IMG/VR virus record: IMGVR_UViG_3300029267_005572
Location: 1-20,398 of that record
Source of the DNA: a virus
Length of the DNA: 20,398 bases
Strand: one strand, 5' to 3'
Below, in pieces: positions 6,498 to 13,395 of the stretch; within the stretch, counting starts at the first letter, position 1; each line of letters opens with the position of its first letter. Below the pieces are notes generated by a model. That model did not search any database. It was not told the DNA's origin and saw only the letters and a list, made by a program, of their open reading frames with translations. The position numbers and the translations under genes are program-made.

Positions 6498-9173
6498 TCA
6501 CACGGTCTCAACGACCAAGACAGGAGTCGCGGGAACAGATGAGTCCGCTGTGGCTGCGTGCTCGTCAGTGTTCTGGGTCTTGATGCCCGAGGGCCAGAGG
6601 GCGGTGGCGATGCGGATGGTGAAACGGTAGGTCTGGCCGTCGGTAAGAGGGCCGGATTGCCACGTGTAGCGGGCGGGAGCCGTGGGGCGATCCATCAGCA
6701 CCGTATCGAGGGGCAGGCCATAGTCTACCGCGCCAGTGCCGGCGTCCCAGTAGATGCGGGCTTCGTACGCGGCGCCTGGGCCGTTCTCCTCGTAGCGGGG
6801 GTCGTAGAGCCATTCGAGATTGATCTTGCCGTTCTCGATGGCGCGCGCCTCGACCCAGCGCGGCTCGGCAGGCCGGGCGGCGGGGGCGCCGTCCTGGAAC
6901 GGGATGGCAACGATCTGGCGGATGTTGCCCTCCTCGTTCCCAGCCCCGTCCACGGCGCGCACCAGGAAAATCCAGACGCCGTCCTCGTCCGTGAAGACCT
7001 GCTCGTAGCTGGTCTCGGCCGAGTCCTGGACTGGCTCGGAAGCGAGATCCAGGCTGTCGGCGCCGGCGGAGCTCCGGACGCGGTAGCTGGCCACGTCCAG
7101 GCTGGGCGAGGCCTGCCAGGAGATGGTGAGGGTGCCGGTCTCCGGGTCGAACTGCCACGCAATGCTGCTCGGCGGCTCCGGAGCGCTGGCGACCGTCTCC
7201 GACTGCTCGGTCGAGATCCCCTCGTCGCCTTCCTCATCGACAGCCCGGACCTGGTAGGTGTAGGTCTCGTCCCGGAGCGGCCCGTCATCGTAGGACAGCC
7301 CGAGCAGCTCGGCGATCAGCTCGTATTCGCCGCCGCCCGGCTTGCGGTGTAGCCGGTAGATGCGCGCCGTCGGCGACTCGGTCCAGCTGCAGCGCACGAC
7401 GTCCATGGGCGTCCACAGCCAGCCGAGGAGCTCGTCCTCCTCCATGCCGACATCGGCCAGGACCTGGAGGATCTGCCTGACCGTCTGCGATTCCGGCAGC
7501 CGCACGGCAAGACCAGTCGTATGGTATGCAATCGCGCCGTCAATCACGACCGTGTACTCCGCCCCGGCCCCGGCGCCGCCCTGCGGCCAGACCAGCTCGC
7601 GCTGCCCGCTCTCCGGGACGCGCAGCGAGACCGCCATGCAGTGGAGCGCGGCGCCGCCGGTCGCCGCCATCAGGACCGTTCCCACGTCCTCCTTGTAGAC
7701 GAGCCCGTCGGTCCCTCCGGCCGGCACATGGACGATAACGCCGAGGCGCTCAATGCCCTTGAGCAGGTCCGTCCCGCCGGCCAGGACGGCGGCGACCGCG
7801 CCCGGCCCTTCCACACCGACCAGGTACAGGTCTGATGCGCCGATGACGACGGCAACCGCAGCGCCACCGTCTTCCGTGCCTATCAGAAGCTCGTCCATGC
7901 CGCCGGTAACGACTAAGACCACTGCGCCGACGTCTTCCGCGCCGACCAGGTGCACGTCGGTCCCGCCGACGGCGGCGGCGACCGCCTCTCCCTCGTCCTC
8001 GATGCCGACGAGATGCCTGTCCGTCGCGCCGACGGCGACCAGGACCGCCGCCCCCTCGCCCTCGGAACCGACCAGGTGCAGGTCCGTCCCGCCGCTCTGC
8101 ACGGCGACGGCCGCGCCCGCCTCTTCCGTGCCGACCAGGTGCCTGTCCGTAACGCCGGCCTCGACGTGGACCTCTGCCCCCGCGTCCTCGTGGACGGGCT
8201 CGTGCGGGTCCAGGTCTTCTACGTCGAAGCTTATCCAGTTCCAGACGCCGATGTGGTAGGAGCAGACCCCGAACACGTACCTGTAGCTCCTGCCGGCCGG
8301 GACGGGGACGGAGAGGACGTCGAGCAACTCCGTCCGGTCCGCGTCGCTGTAGAAGCGGGACTCGAACGCCGTGTCTCCGGTCCGCTCGTTGGTCAGGTAC
8401 CACGTCGTGTTCGCGCCCGTCCCCGTGGCGTACTCGTCGGCGCTGTCGTTCTCGTACTCCTCCAACGGGAACAGGTATTCATCCAGGTTATGGTCGTACT
8501 TGATCTGGACGCCGATCGCCTGGTTGTTGTTCAGGTCCCATCCCCGGCAGTCGTCCACGACGTTGGAGACCGCCCAGCAGCAGCCCTGCGCGGGCGCGCC
8601 CTGGTTCCCCTGGGACGTAACCTTGAGGGTGTGCGCGAACGCCGGGCCGAAGTGCCCCGCGCCCCTGTCGGCGTAGACGTAGGAGTCCCCGCACTTCCAG
8701 AGCTTGAACATCTGGAGCTTGTGCGGATAGACCGTTATGCTGTTGTTGGGGTCGACCTCGACGTAGCCGGTGAAGTCCTCCAGCGGATCGGGCGGGGCGG
8801 CAAGCATCCCGGCGGCGTCCAGGTCGACGCGGAGGGCATCCCATAGGAGAGCGGACCGGTCGGCGTGCGCCGCCCCTTCGGCCCTGCCTTCCCCCTTCAA
8901 CCGCCCCCGCAGCGGGTCCACGCGCTCTTCCTCGGTTGGCTCCCAGGCGGGGGTGCGGACCTGCGGGCGCGTCTCGAGGATGTCGCGCACGACCCGGTGG
9001 ACCTGCTCCAGGCAGAGCGCGCGGTGATGGCGGGCTTCGGGGGAACGGTCGCCGGCCCGTTCGTTGTGCTTCAGGCGGAGGGCCTCGAGGACGGCGTAGG
9101 CGTACCGGTAGCGTGCCTCGGGCGCCGTGACGCCCGGCGGGTAAGCGAGGGCCTGCTCCGCGCCTGCGGCCAT
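6498..9173 (-). CDS. Phage tail-fibre-like protein with 21-residue repeats and fibronectin-III-like domains
   Basis: 891 residues, last gene of the virion block. The N-terminal 125 residues are helical and charged. Residues about 135-325 form a compact region rich in W, Y and C (Cys198-Cys199 pair, CSYHIGVWNW near 304-313). Residues 329-513 hold nine repeats of 20-21 residues with the pattern ED.GA.V.V..GGTD.HLVG. Residues about 590-660, 665-760 and 768-870 look like fibronectin type III modules, for example TYTYQVRAVDEEGDEG and the similar SYEQVF...FLVRAVDGAGNEEG. ATG at 9173 has GGAGG 7 nt upstream. The placement after the tail-tip genes and the modular, repetitive build suggest a fibre or adhesin that contacts the host surface. 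No direct homologue is recognised, so receptor binding is inferred. Confidence 0.82.
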   Translation of the reverse strand: MAAGAEQALAYPPGVTAPEARYRYAYAVLEALRLKHNERAGDRSPEARHHRALCLEQVHRVVRDILETRPQVRTPAWEPTEEERVDPLRGRLKGEGRAEGAAHADRSALLWDALRVDLDAAGMLAAPPDPLEDFTGYVEVDPNNSITVYPHKLQMFKLWKCGDSYVYADRGAGHFGPAFAHTLKVTSQGNQGAPAQGCCWAVSNVVDDCRGWDLNNNQAIGVQIKYDHNLDEYLFPLEEYENDSADEYATGTGANTTWYLTNERTGDTAFESRFYSDADRTELLDVLSVPVPAGRSYRYVFGVCSYHIGVWNWISFDVEDLDPHEPVHEDAGAEVHVEAGVTDRHLVGTEEAGAAVAVQSGGTDLHLVGSEGEGAAVLVAVGATDRHLVGIEDEGEAVAAAVGGTDVHLVGAEDVGAVVLVVTGGMDELLIGTEDGGAAVAVVIGASDLYLVGVEGPGAVAAVLAGGTDLLKGIERLGVIVHVPAGGTDGLVYKEDVGTVLMAATGGAALHCMAVSLRVPESGQRELVWPQGGAGAGAEYTVVIDGAIAYHTTGLAVRLPESQTVRQILQVLADVGMEEDELLGWLWTPMDVVRCSWTESPTARIYRLHRKPGGGEYELIAELLGLSYDDGPLRDETYTYQVRAVDEEGDEGISTEQSETVASAPEPPSSIAWQFDPETGTLTISWQASPSLDVASYRVRSSAGADSLDLASEPVQDSAETSYEQVFTDEDGVWIFLVRAVDGAGNEEGNIRQIVAIPFQDGAPAARPAEPRWVEARAIENGKINLEWLYDPRYEENGPGAAYEARIYWDAGTGAVDYGLPLDTVLMDRPTAPARYTWQSGPLTDGQTYRFTIRIATALWPSGIKTQNTDEHAATADSSVPATPVLVVETV
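7635..8189 (-). repeat. Nine tandem 63-bp coding repeats (21-residue units) in the fibre gene
   Basis: Residues 329-513 of the fibre protein consist of consecutive units of 20-21 residues. Conserved positions are an acidic pair at the start, a glycine at unit position 4, alternating valines, GGTD or a variant, and HLVG at the end. The two or three last units are degenerate (for example LLKGI and GLVYK endings). At DNA level the units are diverged, so this is an old coding repeat. The alternation of hydrophobic residues and glycines fits a beta-structured shaft. Confidence 0.85.
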
Positions 9174-9185
9174 GTCCGGTCCTCC

Positions 9186-9217
9186 GGGCGTGGGGCGGGA
9201 CGCTGCGCCTCACGCCC
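9186..9217 (-). other. Strong hairpin immediately before the fibre gene's ribosome binding site
   Basis: On the minus strand, GGGCGTG (9211-9217) pairs with CACGCCC (9186-9192). Inside it, after one A/C mismatch, GGCG pairs with CGCC around an 8-nt loop. The stem ends directly next to the GGAGG of the fibre gene (complement at 9181-9185). There is no U-tract, so it is not a standard terminator. It could shield the mRNA from decay or set the translation level of the fibre. Confidence 0.5.
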
Positions 9218-9223
9218 CGCGTC

Positions 9224-9835
9224 TTACTCGCTGAACCGGATGTAGAACGTGCACTCCAGGGACTCGCCGTCGGAGAGCGTGCGCGACTGCGACAGGGCTT
9301 TGCTGGCGATCAGCTTCCCCTCGGTGCCGGACGCGACCGTGCAGAGGAACATCTTCGTCACCGGGCCGATGTCCCCGCCGTCGGCCGTGAAGGTCACGGT
9401 CTTGGTCTTCGCCTGGTAGTCGCCCCCCTCCTGGCTGATCGTGAAGTCGGTCGCATTGCTGGCCACTGCCTGGCGCGCGTATCCGTTGCCGGACGGCTCG
9501 TCGACCAGGTTGGACAGCGTGTCGCCCTCCGCCAGGCTGGCGCGGTTGTCGAGCCCGAGGTAGTAGTTCTCGGGGACCGACGCCTCCTCGGTGAACAGGG
9601 CCTGGCAGAAGAACAGCTCGCCCTCGTCGTGGAGCATGTTATGCCCGCACTCGGCCCACAGGAGCCGTCCTTCCGCATCGCGGTGACGGACCGTCCAGAT
9701 CGAATGGGCGCTCGTCCGGGGCGGCAGCCCCAGCAGGGCGCGCGCGCAGTCCAGAGCCAGGTAACGGCCGCGCCACCCGAGCTGCTGCAAGGCCAGGCGC
9801 GCCTCCCAGCATGCACTTCTCGCTCGTTTGAGCAT
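9224..9835 (-). CDS. Small tail-fibre/baseplate-like structural protein
   Basis: 203 residues from ATG at 9835. A GTG two codons earlier would touch the GGAGGA motif, whereas the ATG lies 7 nt from it and is preferred. The first 40 residues are basic and helical. The rest is beta-type, with HNMLHDEGELFFCQALF (near 65-81), YYLGLDNR and a C-terminal TFYIRFSE. I recognise this layout (an alerting N-D-G-E segment, then a list of short strands ending in a YIRF-like strand) from proteins next to tail fibres in phage clusters, but I cannot name a family. It is separated from the upstream gene by 28 nt and from the fibre gene by a 50-nt gap holding a hairpin. It is probably a virion component of the tail tip or fibre base. 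Confidence 0.72.
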   Translation of the reverse strand: MLKRARSACWEARLALQQLGWRGRYLALDCARALLGLPPRTSAHSIWTVRHRDAEGRLLWAECGHNMLHDEGELFFCQALFTEEASVPENYYLGLDNRASLAEGDTLSNLVDEPSGNGYARQAVASNATDFTISQEGGDYQAKTKTVTFTADGGDIGPVTKMFLCTVASGTEGKLIASKALSQSRTLSDGESLECTFYIRFSE

Positions 9836-9863
9836 CTTCACTCCTCCCGTCCAAAGGTAAACC

Positions 9864-11405
9864 TCAGTTGACGCCGTCCAATCCGGCCACGAGTTCCATC
9901 TCGCCCGATGGCAGGTACACGAGTCCCAGCTTGTCCGCGTCCCAAAGGTCCACGCCAGAGGACGAGCGCATCGCGACCTGGCAGACGATCACGCCGTCCT
10001 CACTGATCGTGTTGCAGCCCGTCCAGCTGCTCGTGACACCGTAATGGCAGCGGGGCTTGAGCATGGCCGCCCAGTATTCGTGCGGGTGCGGCTGCGTCCA
10101 GACGGGGCCGGCGTGGGACCAGAGATCGCGGCCCTGTCCGTCCACCCCCTCGTGCTGGAAGGTATAGATGCCCGCACCGATGGACACCGTATCCCCGCCG
10201 CTCCGGTATTCGCCCGGCCCCTTCAGGTAGCCACCCGTGGGCGTTGTGAAGTAGACTCCGCTGCCGCCCAGTTCGTGCGTGTAGAGACGCCGCAGGTCGC
10301 GGTTCTCGTCGGGGACGCCCCACTCGCCTTCAGTGCGGACGTGGTGGCGGTCCCAGTACTCAGAGGGCGAGCTCCACCTCGTCCACCAGGTCTCGTCCCC
10401 GAGCCAGCACATCGGCACGCCGGCGTTGGTCAGGTAGTCGGCGTGCCACACGTCCCCCTCGCAGACCTCCCTGGTGAACCAGCGCACGCCGTCCTCGTAG
10501 AGGTGATACCAGATCGTCCCCTCCAGCTCGATCAGGTATTCACGCGGCGTGAAGAGGCGCGGGCCCCAGTCGTAGGGCTGGCTCGCGCCGAAGAACATGT
10601 AGCCGATGTACTGCCAGTCTCCAGGACCGTCGACGGTCAGGTCCGAGTGATAGCAGTTGTGGTACTTGGTCTCGGGATCGTACTCGACCCGCCAGCAGTC
10701 GCCGCTCCGGTTATGGATGAAAAGCCCGTTCCCGGTGTTGTTCGGGCCGTGGATATTTCCATTGACGTCCCAGGCGGTGTGGTGCCGCGCGCTGGTGCCC
10801 AGCGGGAACCCGCCCATCGCGCACCGCCAGGTCATATGGGCCACCCCCTGGTCATCCAGAAGGAACTCGTCCACATAGGTGCTCGACCAGAGACCCAGGT
10901 CATCGGGGTAACGCCAGGGACCGACGATCCGTGGTCGCCAGAAGGAGCCCGTCTTGCGGAAGATGCGGCAGCAGGGCACCTCGTAGTAGCCGCCCCAGTC
11001 GCCGGCCAGAACGACGCCGTTGTGGCAGTCGCCGGGCAGGTAGTGCGCGTAAGGCACCGCCCAGCGCTCGCCGCCCGGGCCGTCCGCGACCTTCACCTGT
11101 AATGTGCCCCACCCGTTGACTCCCTGGGGCGGCCAGTGATCGCAGAGCTCGATTTCCTTCGGACCTCCAGGCGTCTTCACGCAGATGGCATGCTCCTGGT
11201 CGAGGAGGCCGGGGGCGTAGAGAGGGAAGGTGTCGTTGTACCAGCGATACTCTCCGCCGCCGAGATAGGTGCCCTTGACGCAGACGCGGACGTCGTGCTT
11301 CGGCTCGACACCGTACGTGGCGATGCCGTTGTGCCACCAGCGGTCCATGCCGGCCGCCTGTGCCTCCACGACGGTCCCGGTGTGCTCTGTGCCGATGACG
11401 GCCAT
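9864..11405 (-). CDS. Tryptophan- and cysteine-rich phage protein, tail-tip position, function unknown
   Basis: 513 residues. The ATG at 11405 overlaps the previous stop by one base (TGATG). Composition is striking: about 29 Trp and 14 Cys by hand count, and many Tyr, His and Gly. Typical segments are DRWWHNGIATYG near the start, PCCRIFRKTGSFWRP, DETWWTRWSSPSEYWD and PHPHEYWAAMLKPRCHYG. There is no signal peptide or membrane segment, and no catalytic motif I can recognise. Such a content of exposed-type aromatic residues is common in carbohydrate-binding beta proteins, so recognition of host surface sugars is a reasonable guess. It lies between unknown tail-tip genes and fibre genes. Not assigned to any family. 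Confidence 0.75.
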   Translation of the reverse strand: MAVIGTEHTGTVVEAQAAGMDRWWHNGIATYGVEPKHDVRVCVKGTYLGGGEYRWYNDTFPLYAPGLLDQEHAICVKTPGGPKEIELCDHWPPQGVNGWGTLQVKVADGPGGERWAVPYAHYLPGDCHNGVVLAGDWGGYYEVPCCRIFRKTGSFWRPRIVGPWRYPDDLGLWSSTYVDEFLLDDQGVAHMTWRCAMGGFPLGTSARHHTAWDVNGNIHGPNNTGNGLFIHNRSGDCWRVEYDPETKYHNCYHSDLTVDGPGDWQYIGYMFFGASQPYDWGPRLFTPREYLIELEGTIWYHLYEDGVRWFTREVCEGDVWHADYLTNAGVPMCWLGDETWWTRWSSPSEYWDRHHVRTEGEWGVPDENRDLRRLYTHELGGSGVYFTTPTGGYLKGPGEYRSGGDTVSIGAGIYTFQHEGVDGQGRDLWSHAGPVWTQPHPHEYWAAMLKPRCHYGVTSSWTGCNTISEDGVIVCQVAMRSSSGVDLWDADKLGLVYLPSGEMELVAGLDGVN

Positions 11406-12220
11406 CAGTCGGGTCCCCTCAGCCAGATGCGCCCGACGCCCAGCGTGTCGGGATCGAACGACGTGCCCGTGACCTCGATGGTCAGGCCGACGTTGTTGTT
11501 GAGGCGCGCGTGGCTCGGCACGAAGACCGGGTGCCCGTCCGCCGATACGCCCAGGAAGCCGGTTTCATCGGCCGGCACGACGATGCCGCATGGACGGTAA
11601 ACCTCGAAACTTGCGCCGCTGAGCCAGCCGTCCACCCGGAGCAGACGCACGGGATACGGCGTGTCGTCCGACGTCATAGACTCCAATGCCCGCACCATGA
11701 CGGTCCCCGTGCCCGAGACGAAGATCACGGCCGCCAGGCCGTCTCCGGGGTCGCCGCCGACGCAGGCCCAGACCTGCGGGTTGCCCGTCGTCGAGGCCGT
11801 CCATTCGCCCGCCACCGGCCCGAGCAAGTCACCGCATGATGGCGACTCCCCTTCGGCGACGAGCACCGTGTGCGGCCCGGCCGACAAGGCTATCCGCCCG
11901 ATGGCGCCGGCGGGGATCGGCTCGGCCGTGGCGGCGTAGAGGCCCGTGCCGCCCTCTCCGCCCGGCCTGACGAACTCGATCTGTCCCTGGGTCTGCGAAC
12001 GCGGCGCAAGCTCGACTACAGCGTGCATGGGGGCGTCCTCGTCGGACGCGTTGCAGGCCGGGGCGATTCCAAGCAGTTCGGCGGCGCCGGGCTGTCCCGG
12101 CCCAAACAGCCGCCGCCCTTCCTGCTGCGCGCGGGCCGCGTCAATGAAGCGGTTGTAGGTCCGCGCCGGAATGCGCAGCGGCTCGCCCGTCCTGACCTTT
12201 CTGAGATCGTCCCCGCTCAC
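11405..12220 (-). CDS. Phage tail-region structural protein, function unknown
   Basis: 271 residues from a GTG at 12220 that overlaps the upstream stop as GTGA. The start segment LRKVRTGEPLRIPARTYNRFIDAAR is a helical lead-in that I have a general memory of from other phage tail clusters. The remainder is beta-rich with many Gly, Pro and Val and ends in RIWLRGPD. Segments such as TAEPIPAGAIGRIALSAG look like a small beta-barrel. No enzyme motif or membrane segment is visible. Its place between the tape measure and the fibres suggests a tail-tip or fibre-base component. Confidence 0.72.
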   Translation of the reverse strand: MSGDDLRKVRTGEPLRIPARTYNRFIDAARAQQEGRRLFGPGQPGAAELLGIAPACNASDEDAPMHAVVELAPRSQTQGQIEFVRPGGEGGTGLYAATAEPIPAGAIGRIALSAGPHTVLVAEGESPSCGDLLGPVAGEWTASTTGNPQVWACVGGDPGDGLAAVIFVSGTGTVMVRALESMTSDDTPYPVRLLRVDGWLSGASFEVYRPCGIVVPADETGFLGVSADGHPVFVPSHARLNNNVGLTIEVTGTSFDPDTLGVGRIWLRGPD

Positions 12221-12537
12221 AGTCGGCTCAACTCCCTCAAGGGCTTGTTCGCCACCCTCCGTCCGAGCCTTCGCATGGCCGCGCGCAGCCTGTCCGCCGC
12301 CTCGAACGCCCTCAGCCGCCGGAGCGTCTCCATCGCCTCACTGCACGCGTCGAGCAGCTCTCGCATCTCTGCGGCCGACACTCGCCGCGGTGGCTGCACG
12401 TAACGCCGCATAGGGGGCAGGGCCGGCAGCTCGGACGGCCAGGGGAACTGCGCCACGCACGCCGAGGCGCGCCAGCTCTCCCGCATGCGCTGCTCCGCCC
12501 TGGATTGCCAATCACGCGCTGTAATGTCCACGCTCAT
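12217..12537 (-). CDS. Small Arg/Ala-rich helical phage protein, function unknown
   Basis: 106 residues. ATG at 12537 overlaps the upstream stop as ATGA, and its own stop overlaps the next GTG, so it is locked into the coupled series. Two halves are visible: a Pro/Trp-containing part (FPWPSELPALPPMRRY, about 31-46) and a helical, Arg-rich C-terminal part (about 53-100) with RLRAFEAADRLRAAMRRLGRR. It could be a chaperone or an internal tail component. I do not recognise a family. Confidence 0.66.
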   Translation of the reverse strand: MSVDITARDWQSRAEQRMRESWRASACVAQFPWPSELPALPPMRRYVQPPRRVSAAEMRELLDACSEAMETLRRLRAFEAADRLRAAMRRLGRRVANKPLRELSRL

Positions 12538-13346
12538 GTCCCGATGCCCAGTTGCCTGAAGTCGCCGTATTCGTAGACCTGCTCGACGTAGACGCCGACG
12601 GGCCGCTTGACCAGGACGCCCTCATCCTCGGCGTCGGCGTAGCGCACCCAGAGGTATTCCCAGCCGCGCTTGCGGATGCCCGTGATCTCGCCCACGGTCA
12701 GGCTGCGGCGGTTCGGGCTGGCCGCGAACCGGAACGTGATCTCCCAGTCCTCGTCGCCGCGCCGCGAGCCCGAAGCCCCCAGGAACAGCACCTCGCCCGG
12801 CTCGAAGCCCCGGAAGCCGGCCTGATTCACCTTGCCGGTCAGGCGGAAGAGCGACGCCTTGTAGCTGCCCGTCACGTAGACGTCGTCCAGGTAGTGCGTC
12901 TCGGTCCAGTTGAAGACGGGGACCGTGATGTCCACGCCCTCGACGCTGTCGCGCGTAACGCCGATCGCGCCGCTGAAGTTGGGGGCCGTCTGTCCGGGCG
13001 CGGCGTGCCTGCCAACCGTCGCCAGGCTCTGCGTGACGTGCTGGGTGCCGCCGCCGGTGTCGAATGAGAACTCGGACTCCCCGGTCGCCGGCCTCGGCGT
13101 CCTGCCGTAGCGGGCCACGCCCTCCCAGATCGAGCCGTCCGGGTTGTTGATGTCCACGAAAACGGGCGAGACGCGGCGGCTCTCGCGCGGAAGGCCGTCG
13201 TAAAGCACGGGCGCCGCGTCGCCGAGGGCGACCTTGGCCTCGAGGTCGCTCGCCGTGCCGCGGATCACGTACTGGAGCTCGACCGACGCGCTGTCGCCCG
13301 TGGTCGACTCCCGGCTCTCCGCTCTTTCCTCAACCGTGATGGGCAT
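12534..13346 (-). CDS. Tail protein following the tape measure, possible distal-tail-like protein
   Basis: 270 residues from ATG at 13346, almost wholly beta-type, with no membrane segment. Segments such as GTASDLEAKVAL, SFDTGGGTQHVTQSL, FNWTETHYLDDVYVTG and GEVLFLGASGSRRGDEDWEITFRF are visible. The last resembles a structural beta-sandwich. In siphophages the first gene after the tape measure normally encodes the distal tail protein, and this gene holds that position, so a role in the tail tip is inferred from order alone. No strong Shine-Dalgarno motif precedes it. Instead the 45-nt gap carries a small tandem repeat (separate entry). The 3' end overlaps the next gene by 4 nt. Confidence 0.72.
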   Translation of the reverse strand: MPITVEERAESRESTTGDSASVELQYVIRGTASDLEAKVALGDAAPVLYDGLPRESRRVSPVFVDINNPDGSIWEGVARYGRTPRPATGESEFSFDTGGGTQHVTQSLATVGRHAAPGQTAPNFSGAIGVTRDSVEGVDITVPVFNWTETHYLDDVYVTGSYKASLFRLTGKVNQAGFRGFEPGEVLFLGASGSRRGDEDWEITFRFAASPNRRSLTVGEITGIRKRGWEYLWVRYADAEDEGVLVKRPVGVYVEQVYEYGDFRQLGIGT

Positions 13347-13395
13347 CCGTTATGTTTCCGTCATTCCGTCATGTAGTCCGTCATGTATCCGTCAT
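13346..13395 (-). repeat. Tandem ATGACGGA repeat between tape measure stop and next start
   Basis: On the minus strand ATGACGGA occurs four times exactly (plus-strand positions 13388-13395, 13377-13384, 13365-13372, 13357-13364), plus a decayed copy at 13346-13353. Steps are 8-12 nt. The first copy contains the TGA of the tape measure, and the last merges into the next gene's ATG. Every exact copy opens a mini reading frame of a few codons. Confidence 0.8.

Noticed and set aside
6316-6501. 61-codon minus-strand frame ahead of the HTH gene
   Set aside because: It runs through the near-consensus promoter and leader, and the product has no recognisable character.
7635-8189. Regular 63-bp repeats resembling a repeat array
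   Set aside because: They encode in-frame 21-residue units inside the fibre gene and have no identical repeats with unique spacers, so not a CRISPR array.
9864-11405. Diversity-generating retroelement target in the Trp/Asn-rich protein
   Set aside because: No reverse transcriptase, template repeat or second copy of any segment was seen in the window.
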